Assembly: GCA_021785795.1 (NCBI GenBank) | Contig: JAJYEK010000147.1 | Span: forward strand, 1 to 9,099 | Length of the DNA stretch: 9,099 bases | Source: Pseudomonadota bacterium | GTDB lineage: Bacteria > Pseudomonadota > Gammaproteobacteria > Acidiferrobacterales > UBA6901 | Direction: 5' to 3' | Shown here: positions 1 to 5,976 of the stretch, in pieces | Position numbering within the stretch: position 1 is the first letter of the stretch | Layout: the number at the start of each line of letters is the position of its first letter | Notes under the pieces: model-generated | The model's input: only the letters and a program-made list of their open reading frames with translations | The model's database searches: none | What the model was told of the DNA's origin: nothing | Made by a program: the position numbers and the translations under genes

Positions 1-532
1 TCTCCGCGCCGTCTCCAGTGACGGCACGCAGTCCCAGCACGTTCTCCCGCGTGGCACCGTATTTCACAGCGCGCGGACCGCCGGCATTCAAGGCGATGTT
101 TCCTCCGATGGTGCAGAAGGCTGCGCTGGTCGGGTCCGGAGCCCAGAAAAATCCGCTCGCGCGAGCCGCATCCTGAACCGCCTGGTTGGTTGCACCGGGT
201 TCCGCGGTCAGCGCCCGATTGGCTGCGTCGACGCTTACGATCCGGTTCATGCGCTCGAGTGACAGTACCACGCCGGCGCGCAAGGGTATGGATCCGCCGC
301 TGGTGCCGGTGCCCCGGCCGCGCGCGGTCAGAGGGACACCGTGTTCGCAACACAGCCGTACGATGGCGGCCACCTCGGCATGCGTAGTGGCGAACGCGAC
401 CGCGTCCGGAGCGGTGTGCTTGCGGGAATTGTCGTACCCGTACACCCAGGTATCCGCGGGATCAGAAAGCACGTTGGATTCGCCAACGAGCGAACGCAGC
501 GCCTGCGTGAATTGAGGTGAAAGGCTGCTCAT
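1..532 (-). CDS. FAD-linked oxidase, GlcD/D-lactate dehydrogenase type (N-terminal part, cut by window edge)
   Basis: An open frame runs from ATG at 532 to the window edge without a stop (177 codons seen). It reads as the N-terminal half of an FAD_binding_4 (PCMH-fold) 2-hydroxyacid oxidase. Residues 70-80 (ARGRGTGTSGG) match the FAD pyrophosphate-binding loop of GlcD-like proteins, followed by a beta segment (AGVVLSLERMNRI, 87-99). Residues 142-162 carry the second family signature (IGGNIALNAGG, then KYGATRENVLGL). Family members oxidise glycolate, D-lactate or other D-2-hydroxyacids with FAD; the C-terminal substrate domain is off-window, so substrate cannot be assigned. It starts 46 bases after the dolP-like gene on the same strand, with only a weak GGAG-like ribosome site, and probably ends the lpoA operon. 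Family call is firm; the exact enzyme is open. Confidence 0.85.
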   Translation of the reverse strand, partial: MSSLSPQFTQALRSLVGESNVLSDPADTWVYGYDNSRKHTAPDAVAFATTHAEVAAIVRLCCEHGVPLTARGRGTGTSGGSIPLRAGVVLSLERMNRIVSVDAANRALTAEPGATNQAVQDAARASGFFWAPDPTSAAFCTIGGNIALNAGGPRAVKYGATRENVLGLRAVTGDGAE

Positions 533-578
533 TGACCGGATTCGGATGCCCCGATCGCGGTAGGTGCTGCTCCGCGTT

Positions 579-1187
579 TCAGTTGATGTATTCGAACAAC
601 TCCACCACACGCGCAACGCCGCGGGCATTCGCAGCCGCATTGGCGGCAAGATCCGCTTCCTGCCGTGTTACGAGACCCATCAAGTACACCGACGCGTTGG
701 CCGTGACGACCTTAATGCGTGTCGGATCGAGCCCCTTGGTCGCGACGAAATGGGCCTCGACCTCTGTGGTGATCCAGGTGTCCTTGGCGCGCTCGGCCAA
801 CGTGCTTATAGGAGCTACCTCGATTTGGTCCACGAGGCGTCGAATGCTTGGAATGGTCCTGATCTTTGCCAATACCAGGTCCCGAAGGCGCCGAGTGGGG
901 GCCTGTCCGGTCAGAAGTACGACGCCGTTGACGGAAGTCACGCTGACATGAACTTTGTCCCGCAGTTGCGGGTCGGTGTCGAGGATGCCGCTGGCCTTGA
1001 GCTCGACGGTCGTATCGTTGACGATGGATCCCAGGGTGCGCCGATCGTGCGCCACGTCGGCGCCAGCGGCTGCGCCGGCAATAATCACTGGCGCGCATCC
1101 CTGCAGGATGCCGGCAAGCAGGATCGTCGATAGGATACACCGGGCGGTTGACGAAATCCGCCTGTCCGGAGATCGAGTGCGAATCAT
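579..1187 (-). CDS. dolP: Twin-BON-domain outer-membrane lipoprotein, DolP/YraP-like
   Basis: A 202-residue lipoprotein. A basic N-region and hydrophobic stretch (18-28) end in LQGC, giving a lipobox with Cys31; the +2 residue is Ala, not Asp, which predicts Lol sorting to the outer membrane. Two BON domains follow, roughly 55-122 and 135-202. The linker motif DTWITTEVEAHF (136-147), VYLMGLVTRQEA (167-178) and the ending RVVELFEYI closely resemble E. coli DolP (YraP), which binds anionic phospholipid and supports outer-membrane integrity and BAM function. The ATG at 1187 has an AGGAG (8-base spacer) that overlaps the diaA stop codon, so translation is probably coupled. The position after diaA is the usual dolP place in Gammaproteobacteria. 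Function is inferred from the family; the match is strong. Confidence 0.9.
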   Translation of the reverse strand: MIRTRSPDRRISSTARCILSTILLAGILQGCAPVIIAGAAAGADVAHDRRTLGSIVNDTTVELKASGILDTDPQLRDKVHVSVTSVNGVVLLTGQAPTRRLRDLVLAKIRTIPSIRRLVDQIEVAPISTLAERAKDTWITTEVEAHFVATKGLDPTRIKVVTANASVYLMGLVTRQEADLAANAAANARGVARVVELFEYIN

Positions 1188-1192
1188 CGGGT

Positions 1193-1843
1193 CTACTCCT
1201 GTCCCAGAAGCTGATAGTCTATCAGTTCACTCAGACAGTGAACTGCGAGAATGTGCACCTCCCGGATCCTGGCAGTCGATTCGCCGGCGACAATAATGTT
1301 GATGTCATCGCGGGCCAGCACGGCCGACAGTTCGCCGCCGTCCCGCCCATTCAGGGCAATGCAATGCATGTCGCGGGAATGCGCCGCCTCGACGGCGCGA
1401 GTGAGGTTCGGCGAGTTTCCGGTGGTCGAAAACGCAACCAGGACATCTCCGCCATGACCCAGGGCCATGACTTGGCGTGCGAACACATCGGCAAAGTGAT
1501 GATCGTTAGCGATCGCCGTCACTGCGGCGCTATCCGCGGATAGCGCAATGGCGGGCAGGCCCGGCCGCTCGTGCGTGTAGCGGTTCAGCAGGTGCGATGA
1601 AAAAAGCTGTGCGCAGGTTGCGGAACCCCCGTTGCCGCACAGGAGAATTTTGGATCCCGACACTAGGGCCCGGACCATCAATTCGGCGGCCGAGACAATC
1701 AGCGGCGTCAGAGATTCGAGGCAGCGCTCCACGGTGTCCATATTGTGCGCGAACGCCGCCCGGACGCGACCTCCCAGATCATCATTAGCTCCCGGATCGC
1801 CAGTTGCCCGTCCAGCCGCGGCGGTTTTGCGAGGCTGCTTCAT
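1193..1843 (-). CDS. diaA: SIS-domain protein, DiaA-type (DnaA initiator-associating factor; GmhA paralogue)
   Basis: A 216-residue protein with one SIS (sugar isomerase) domain. The first phosphosugar-type loop is CGNGGSATCAQLF (69-81), the second FSTTGNSPN (138-146), with DGGELSAVL (168-176) and the helix ARIREVHILAVHCLSELID (191-209). Overall it follows E. coli DiaA (shared ERPGLPAIAL-like, TAIAND, ALGH-GDVL and VEAA-RDM blocks) more than GmhA. The paired Glu residues that GmhA uses in its HFAEEL helix are replaced here by Ser-His (83-84), and Gln of the GmhA RIQEIH motif is Arg194, so sedoheptulose-7-phosphate isomerase activity is unlikely. E. coli DiaA is a tetramer that binds DnaA and promotes its assembly at oriC. 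The ATG has GAGG six bases upstream and overlaps the preceding small ORF stop (ATGA). It carries about 20 extra N-terminal residues compared with E. coli DiaA. Confidence 0.85.
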   Translation of the reverse strand: MKQPRKTAAAGRATGDPGANDDLGGRVRAAFAHNMDTVERCLESLTPLIVSAAELMVRALVSGSKILLCGNGGSATCAQLFSSHLLNRYTHERPGLPAIALSADSAAVTAIANDHHFADVFARQVMALGHGGDVLVAFSTTGNSPNLTRAVEAAHSRDMHCIALNGRDGGELSAVLARDDINIIVAGESTARIREVHILAVHCLSELIDYQLLGQE

Positions 1844-1941
1844 GAAGTGCCTCGTCCCGCAAGCGTTCGCATCGGCAGATGAGCGCAGACCCGTGGAGTG
1901 CTGGCCTCAACGGCGCGCCGATTGCGGACGGCTTCTGTCAT
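1840..1941 (-). CDS. Candidate 33-codon small ORF between lpoA and diaA (position normally held by yraN)
   Basis: Reading the minus strand, an ATG lies four bases after the lpoA TGA and opens a 33-codon frame (starts MTEAVRNRRAVEAS, ends LAGRGTS). Its TGA overlaps the diaA ATG as ATGA, the usual geometry of translational coupling. The peptide is basic (five Arg), with no membrane segment. In many Gammaproteobacteria this slot carries yraN, a protein of about 120 residues with a GEIDL-type nuclease-fold motif; no such motif is present and the gap is too short for it. The ORF may be a trimmed yraN start, a ribosome relay between lpoA and diaA, or chance. No clear Shine-Dalgarno is seen, so translation would depend on re-initiation after lpoA. 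I do not recognise a homologue. Confidence 0.4.
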   Translation of the reverse strand: MTEAVRNRRAVEASTPRVCAHLPMRTLAGRGTS

Positions 1942-1945
1942 GATG

Positions 1946-3895
1946 TCATCGGGCCGGGATGGATGGGGTGTCAATACCGGCTCCATCGTCAAGCGCGAAT
2001 TGCCCCTGGTAGTTGAGGAACGTATCCAGGAGCTGGGGCACGCCCTTCTGGAACTGCGCCCAAAGAAGCTGCCGATGAAAGCGTCCGTGCGGTCCGATGC
2101 TCAGGCTGCTAGTCACGCCGTCGAAATGGACCCCAGGTTCGGTGCTGAGCCGATCGAGTTGTGGAATGACCGCATAGGTGTCGACTCCGAGCGCATAAAG
2201 TCTGTCGAGCGCAGTGTGTGCGTATTTCCAGTCGCCATTCTGGAGCTTGGCGCGCAGCGCCTTGATGCTGCCGCTATGGATGAGCATCCACGGCATATCC
2301 CCAAATATGATTCCGTCAAGATCAGTGTCGAGCGCGGGATCTATGTGTCCGGTGAATATGTGCGACGTGGCATACACCGGTATCTGCATCGCCCGGTAAT
2401 AATTGAGCTGCGGCTTGATCAGCCGGCCATTCTGCGCATCGGCTTCGAGGAAAATCATATCGATGTCCTGACGCGGTCTGGGATCAAATTTCAGCTTAAT
2501 CTTTAGAAGATCTTGCAGTCTTTGGTCGCGCTCCTCGCTTTGGGTGATGTTTAGCAGCTCCTTCACCGGCTGTGCGTAGTCGCCAAGACCTGGTTGATAG
2601 GCCACCGACGTCAGCACAATGCCGCCAAGACGCTGCCAGGTGCTGCTGAAGCCGTTGGCAATGCGCAGTCCCCAGTCAGTGTCAGGGTACAGAATTGCAG
2701 CGCGCCGGTGGCCGTCCAGGTAAGCGCGCTCCGCCACCTGCCGGGCCTCCTGTTCGAGCGGCAGGCCGAACTGAAATACCTGATGTGACAGGTCGGTCTT
2801 CTGGTGGGTGCGGCTGAGCAGTAGGGTCGGAACGCGCAGGTCTCCGGATTTCACCAGCTGCCTGACGGCGTCGTGCCCTAGCGGACCGACTATCAGTTGG
2901 GCGCCGTTCGCCACCGCCGTATTATAGTACCTCGTTATCTGGGTGGGATCCGGGCCAGTGTCGTAGACCGTTACAGTAGGCTTGTCGGGATCTGTATTTG
3001 CGGCGTTCATGGCCATGAAGCCGTCACGAACGGCATCTGCCTGCTTCGAAAACTGCGATGTCAGCGGCAGGAGCAGCGCAATCCGGTTCACCCGTCCGAT
3101 AATGCCCGGTACCGGGTTCGCCAGCGACATGATGAAACTTCGGGTTGCGGGATGGTCGGGGTGGGTTTTTTGCCAGGCCTTGACCGCTACGGCGAGCTGG
3201 TTGGGATCTCCGGAGTTGTCGGCAACTGCGATCGCAAGCTGCAGCCACCCTATTAGCACAGGATTGCGTGCGCCACCGAGTGCCTGCTTCAGATTGGAGG
3301 GGCTGAGGGTCTGCAGAATGTGCCATAGCTGCAGCTGATTCGCGGTGATTGCCTTGTTGCTCACGATGAACCGTTCACGCGCGATAAGGTCATCAACCGC
3401 GTTGATCGGCCGGTTGACCTTGATATCCGCCCGCGCCCGGTCTTGGAGGATTTCGGCCTGCAGTGACGGATTGAGGTTGCGCATCCGCGCTGCCTGGTCG
3501 AGCAGGAAAATGGAGTGCTCGGGACGTCCTTCGAGGGAAGCGACACGTGCCGCCAGAATGCGTTTGCGTGCCAGGAAGGAAGGGGCAAGACCTGCAGTGT
3601 TTACGGCGCCGATCTGTCCTCGTGCCTCGCGTACCTGCCCCGCCTTGACGAGCGCGTCGACAGCGCGGAGCTGGAGGCGTTGCCGTTCAGGTGGTGTTGC
3701 GCGCTGTGCCAGATGCTCATAGTCATGTGCGGCAATGACATATTCGCCGGCCCGCTCGGCCCGTTCGGCATCTGCCGTCGTCACCCGAATTGCGGCCGGC
3801 TGCAATGGAATCTGGGTTACGCATCCTTGGAGCGCCATTAGGCCGGTAAGACCGAACACTGCTGCCCGGACACGGGCGGTGAAAATCGGATTCAT
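1946..3895 (-). CDS. lpoA: Penicillin-binding protein activator LpoA (outer-membrane lipoprotein)
   Basis: From ATG at 3895 the protein is 649 residues, close to E. coli LpoA (678). A signal sequence ends in MALQGC, lipobox Cys25 with Val at +2 (outer-membrane sorting). Residues about 30-265 form a helical TPR-like N-terminal domain; from about 270 (RVNRIALLLPLTSQF) the chain has the periplasmic-binding-protein type I fold, with LIVGPLG, IPVYATSH and a C-terminal LLWAQFQKG block matching the E. coli LpoA end. LpoA reaches through the peptidoglycan to stimulate PBP1a transpeptidase activity. An upstream in-frame ATG at 3946 would put 41 residues before the lipobox Cys and would overlap rsmI, so I prefer 3895. 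No Shine-Dalgarno precedes either start, and a possible short leader is noted under the promoter entry. It heads the minus-strand operon with diaA and dolP. Confidence 0.92.
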   Translation of the reverse strand: MNPIFTARVRAAVFGLTGLMALQGCVTQIPLQPAAIRVTTADAERAERAGEYVIAAHDYEHLAQRATPPERQRLQLRAVDALVKAGQVREARGQIGAVNTAGLAPSFLARKRILAARVASLEGRPEHSIFLLDQAARMRNLNPSLQAEILQDRARADIKVNRPINAVDDLIARERFIVSNKAITANQLQLWHILQTLSPSNLKQALGGARNPVLIGWLQLAIAVADNSGDPNQLAVAVKAWQKTHPDHPATRSFIMSLANPVPGIIGRVNRIALLLPLTSQFSKQADAVRDGFMAMNAANTDPDKPTVTVYDTGPDPTQITRYYNTAVANGAQLIVGPLGHDAVRQLVKSGDLRVPTLLLSRTHQKTDLSHQVFQFGLPLEQEARQVAERAYLDGHRRAAILYPDTDWGLRIANGFSSTWQRLGGIVLTSVAYQPGLGDYAQPVKELLNITQSEERDQRLQDLLKIKLKFDPRPRQDIDMIFLEADAQNGRLIKPQLNYYRAMQIPVYATSHIFTGHIDPALDTDLDGIIFGDMPWMLIHSGSIKALRAKLQNGDWKYAHTALDRLYALGVDTYAVIPQLDRLSTEPGVHFDGVTSSLSIGPHGRFHRQLLWAQFQKGVPQLLDTFLNYQGQFALDDGAGIDTPSIPAR

Positions 3896-3946
3896 TGGGG
3901 GATGTCGTATAAACTGTGACGACAGTATCTTAAAGTGGAGGCGCAT
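3896..3946. promoter_or_regulatory. Divergent promoter gap between lpoA and rsmI, possible shared -10 region
   Basis: The 51 bases between the preferred lpoA and rsmI starts must carry any nearby promoters for both directions. The AT-rich core at 3906-3913 reads TATAAA on the plus strand (3908-3913) and TATACG on the minus strand (3911-3906), so two -10 elements could overlap. On the minus strand a weak -35 (TTTAAG, 3934-3929) stands 17 bases from TATACG; initiation there would leave only about 4-6 bases before the lpoA ATG, in line with its missing ribosome site. The plus-strand -35 is poor. This is a prediction from hexamer resemblance only. Confidence 0.35.
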
Positions 3947-4822
3947 GTGTCAAACAAGTCCGGAGCCCTGTACGTGGTGGCAACGCCGATCGGAAATCTT
4001 GAGGATATGTCGCAACGGGCGGTCCGGGTGCTGTCGCAGGTGGACCTGATCGCCGCCGAGGATACCCGCCACAGCGCCACGCTGCTGCACCACTTCAGCA
4101 TTGATCGGCCGGCGGTGGCGGTCCACGAACACAATGAACGCAAGCAGGTGCATCAGCTGCTTCGCAAGCTGGGTGAAGGTCAAAACGTTGCCCTGGTCAG
4201 CGATGCCGGCACGCCCCTGGTGAGTGACCCCGGATTCAATGTGGTGCGCGCTGCGCGCGCCGCAGGAATTCCAGTGATCCCGGTCCCGGGACCCTGCGCT
4301 GCCATTGTGGCGTTGTCAGTCTCGGGTCTACCGTCAGACCGCTTCAGCTTCGAGGGGTTCCCGCCAGCCAAGGTCGCGGCAAGGCGCGCCAGGTTCGAGG
4401 ATCTGCGTACCGACCCCCGTACTCTGATCTTTTACGAGTCCTCGCACCGCATTATGGATAGTCTTGGCGATATGGCTGACATTTTCGGTCGCGATCGTGC
4501 CGGAGTGCTTGCTCGGGAGCTTACCAAGCAGTTCGAGACTGTGCACAGTGCCACCCTCGGTGAACTGAGCGAACGGGTCCGGAGCGATGCAAACCAGCGA
4601 CGCGGTGAAATGGTTGTCCTCATTCACGGCGCTCCGCGTGAGGCGGACCAGCAGATTGATGCCCTAACAGACCGGATGTTGCGGGTCCTGCTGTCAGCGT
4701 TGCCGCTCAAGCAGGCCGCGACGCTGACTGCCCAGATTACCGGGATAAAAAAGAACCGGCTCTACGCGCATGGACTGAGCTTGGTGGAATCCGCAGATCC
4801 CGGGAAGGCGAGCCGCAAATGA
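3947..4822 (+). CDS. rsmI: 16S rRNA (cytidine-1402-2'-O)-methyltransferase RsmI
   Basis: Uses SAM to 2'-O-methylate C1402 in the 16S rRNA decoding centre in the cytoplasm. Family hallmarks appear in order: LYVVATPIGNLEDMSQRA near the N-terminus, LIAAEDTRHSATLLHHF, VSDAGTPLVSDPGF, VPGPCAAIVALSVSGLPSDR with FEGFPPAK, LIFYESSHRI, and ARELTKQFET; the C-terminal small domain ends with the KKNRLYAHGL block. The frame also opens at GTG 3935, but GTG 3947 is preferred because GGAGG (3937-3941) sits five bases before it; this gives 291 residues, near E. coli RsmI (286). It diverges from lpoA and is followed 50 bases later by rnpB. RsmH, encoded downstream in the same window, methylates N4 of the same nucleotide, so both C1402 modification enzymes lie here. 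Confidence 0.95.
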   Translation: MSNKSGALYVVATPIGNLEDMSQRAVRVLSQVDLIAAEDTRHSATLLHHFSIDRPAVAVHEHNERKQVHQLLRKLGEGQNVALVSDAGTPLVSDPGFNVVRAARAAGIPVIPVPGPCAAIVALSVSGLPSDRFSFEGFPPAKVAARRARFEDLRTDPRTLIFYESSHRIMDSLGDMADIFGRDRAGVLARELTKQFETVHSATLGELSERVRSDANQRRGEMVVLIHGAPREADQQIDALTDRMLRVLLSALPLKQAATLTAQITGIKKNRLYAHGLSLVESADPGKASRK

Positions 4823-4858
4823 GGCCCGGCGAGCGCAGATTTATGGTCCCGATCAGAG

Positions 4859-4864
4859 TATAAT
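4859..4864 (+). promoter_or_regulatory. -10 element of the rnpB promoter
   Basis: A perfect TATAAT lies in the gap between the rsmI stop (4822) and rnpB, and ends eight bases before the first P1 nucleotide of the RNA (4873), the right distance for transcription to begin at about 4871-4873. The -35 region (about 4836-4841, CAGATT) is far from consensus. The assignment rests on the exact -10 and its spacing to the RNA 5' end. Confidence 0.6.
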
Positions 4865-4872
4865 CTGCGCCT

Positions 4873-5228
4873 GGAGTTGGCCAGACAGCCGCCGCACCCA
4901 CTGCGGAGGAAAGTCCGGGCTCCACAGGACAAGGTGCCAGGTAACGCCTGGGGGGCGCAAGCCCACGGAAAGTGCCACAGAAAATATACCGCCTAAGCGT
5001 TGCCGGCTTGTCCGGCGATGCCGGTAAGGGTGAAATGGTGCGGTAAGAGCGCACCGCGCGGGTGGCAACACCCGTGGCACGGAAAACCCCGCCTGGAGCA
5101 AGACCAAATAGGGGAACAATGGTGTGGTCCGCACCGTTCCCGGGTAGGTTGCTTGAGACACGCGGCGACGCGTGCCCTAGAGGAATGGCTGTCCACGACA
5201 GAACCCGGCTTATCGGCCAACTCCAACC
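4873..5228 (+). ncRNA. rnpB: RNase P RNA, bacterial type A (M1 RNA)
   Basis: Catalytic RNA that removes the 5' leader of precursor tRNAs, working with the RnpA protein. The ends are fixed by a perfect 10-bp P1 helix: 4873-4882 (GGAGTTGGCC) pairs with 5215-5224 (GGCCAACTCC). Conserved blocks shared with E. coli M1 RNA occur in order: CAGACAG after P1, GAGGAAAGTCCGGGCTCCA near 4902, GCCAGGTAACGCCTGGGGGG near 4936, GGTAAGGGTGAAA and GGTGCGGTAAGAGCGCACCG (about 5024-5060), GTGGCACGGAAAACCCCG, AGACCAAATAGGGG (5101), CCCGGGTAGGTTGCTTGAG (5139), and CTGTCCACGACAGAACCCGG (5189) leading to TTATCGG. Size of about 355 bases is slightly under the 377 of E. coli. The exact 3' end is uncertain by a few bases. 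Confidence 0.96.
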
Positions 5229-5308
5229 ATTACTTTAAGTTCCTTTTCTAATTTTCTGTATTTTCGGTTTTTTATTTCTACCTCTTTCAGACCTCTTAGC
5301 GCCGCCTG

Positions 5309-5326
5309 GCGGTGGGAAATCACCGC
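5309..5326 (+). terminator. Weak hairpin downstream of rnpB, possible terminator
   Basis: GCGGTG (5309-5314) and CACCGC (5321-5326) form a six-pair GC-rich stem with a six-base loop, followed by only three T residues. It lies about 85 bases after rnpB. The short T tract makes efficient intrinsic termination doubtful. It could instead be an RNA processing or operator feature. Confidence 0.25.
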
Positions 5327-5400
5327 TTTCCCTGACTTTGCCACCAATTGGAAGACCTTCCTTGCGTAACCTCCTGTCGGTAAACGAAGAAATCTATGCT

Positions 5401-5410
5401 TGCGTACGCA
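5401..5410. promoter_or_regulatory. Perfect 10-bp palindrome just upstream of the mraZ -35 box
   Basis: TGCGTACGCA is its own reverse complement and is followed by five T residues; it ends six bases before the TTGACA of the mraZ promoter. A dimeric regulator could bind here in an activator or repressor position. The stem is too short and lacks a loop, so it is a poor terminator. No known regulator motif is recognised. Confidence 0.3.
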
Positions 5411-5416
5411 TTTTTC

Positions 5417-5446
5417 TTGACAGAAGTTCTTGCGCTTATCTATAGT
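5417..5446 (+). promoter_or_regulatory. Sigma70-type promoter of the dcw cluster (Pmra)
   Basis: A perfect -35 TTGACA (5417-5422), an 18-base spacer and TATAGT (5441-5446, one mismatch to TATAAT) form a strong housekeeping promoter. Transcription should begin near 5453, leaving a leader of about 60 bases before mraZ. In E. coli the equivalent mraZ promoter drives much of the division and cell-wall cluster, and the tightly packed genes downstream here suggest the same role. Confidence 0.8.
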
Positions 5447-5486
5447 GGGTGTGAATTTGTGGGTAAATGTGGATAATTGTGGTGCC
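5446..5486 (+). promoter_or_regulatory. TGGGN-type repeats before mraZ: MraZ operator, with embedded DnaA box
   Basis: TGGGT occurs at 5446-5450 (sharing its first base with the -10 element) and 5460-5464, followed by TGGAT at 5470-5474 and TGGTG at 5480-5484. The last three stand in exact 10-bp register with five-base spacers. E. coli MraZ is known to bind TGGGN repeats separated by five bases near its own promoter, so this is the likely autorepression operator. In addition, 5468-5476 (TGTGGATAA) is, on the minus strand, TTATCCACA, the consensus DnaA box; 5458-5466 gives TTACCCACA, one mismatch away. Confidence 0.7.
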
Positions 5487-5514
5487 GATCGGATGATCAC
5501 GGAAAAGGCGACAA

Positions 5515-5967
5515 ATGCTGCGCGGCCTCAACGAACTTAGTCTCGATAGCAAGGGCAGGCTGGCGGTTCCTACCCGCTATCGCGAGACGCTGGAACGCCA
5601 CTGCGATGGCCGAATGGTCGTGACCGTGGACCGTGATCGCTGCCTGTTGCTTTACCCGCTGCCCGATTGGGAAGAGATCGAACGCAAGCTGGTGAAGTTG
5701 CCGAGCTACAACGAGTCAGCGCGCCGGCTGCAGCGACTGTTGATCGGTCATGCGACCGAGTGCGAACTCGACGGAAGTGGCCGGATACTCCTGCCGCCGC
5801 CATTGCGGGAGTTTGCCAGTCTGGAAAAATCCGTCGTGTTGATCGGGCAGGGTAACAAGTTCGAGATCTGGGATGCGACGACCTGGAATACGCAGCGAAC
5901 GGATTGGCTGGCAGCTGGAGCTGCGGATGGTGCCTTGCCGCCGGAACTTGAATCGCTGTCGCTTTAG
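5515..5967 (+). CDS. mraZ: Transcriptional regulator MraZ
   Basis: A 150-residue protein (E. coli 152) with two SpoVT/AbrB-like swapped-hairpin domains. Each carries the family core: DSKGRLAVPTRYR (11-23) in the first repeat and DGSGRILLPPPLRE (86-99) in the second, followed by the conserved LIGQGNKFEIWD (109-120). MraZ forms ring oligomers and represses its own promoter and the dcw cluster. The ATG is preceded by a purine-rich GGAAAAGG with a six-base gap. Candidate binding repeats are present 30-70 bases upstream. The stop codon directly abuts the rsmH frame. Confidence 0.96.
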   Translation: MLRGLNELSLDSKGRLAVPTRYRETLERHCDGRMVVTVDRDRCLLLYPLPDWEEIERKLVKLPSYNESARRLQRLLIGHATECELDGSGRILLPPPLREFASLEKSVVLIGQGNKFEIWDATTWNTQRTDWLAAGAADGALPPELESLSL

Positions 5968-5976
5968 GTGGGAGAG

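Larger units (their letters stand above)
5229..5416. other. AT-rich spacer between rnpB and the mraZ promoter
   Basis: No gene is supported here. The first part (5229-5290) is rich in T runs, including a TTTTTT at about 5267-5272, and may end rnpB transcription, though I see no strong GC hairpin directly before it. Further on lie a hairpin (5309-5326), a short GGAAG-AC-CTTCC inverted repeat (5350-5361), and a 10-bp palindrome (5401-5410). Base composition is clearly lower in GC than the neighbouring genes. A minus-strand frame of 96 codons spans 5210-5500 but overlaps rnpB and the mraZ promoter and does not look like a real gene. Confidence 0.6.

Noticed and set aside
564..1133. 189-codon plus-strand frame opposite the BON lipoprotein gene
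   Set aside because: It is the antisense shadow of the dolP-like gene, whose lipobox and two BON domains are clear; the shadow product has no recognisable domain.
1898..2506. 202-codon plus-strand frame opposite the end of lpoA
   Set aside because: Antisense to the conserved C-terminal domain of LpoA, with no family features of its own; long shadow frames are expected in GC-rich coding DNA.
3896..3946. Upstream ATG 3946 as the lpoA start
   Set aside because: It adds 17 residues before a normal signal peptide, would overlap the rsmI start, and has no ribosome site.
5458..5486. The 10-bp-spaced TGTGG repeats as a replication origin
   Set aside because: Only one perfect and one near DnaA box are present, with no DNA-unwinding region or dnaA/gidA neighbours; the location fits a promoter operator.
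5401..5486. The short spacer repeats as a CRISPR array
   Set aside because: The repeat unit is about 5-9 bases with 1-5 base spacers, far too short for CRISPR, and no cas genes are nearby.
5210..5500. 96-codon Lys/Arg-rich minus-strand frame across the rnpB-mraZ spacer
   Set aside because: It runs into the conserved 3' end of rnpB and covers the mraZ promoter and repeats; its lysine-rich content follows from the AT-rich spacer, and there is no ribosome site before its ATG.
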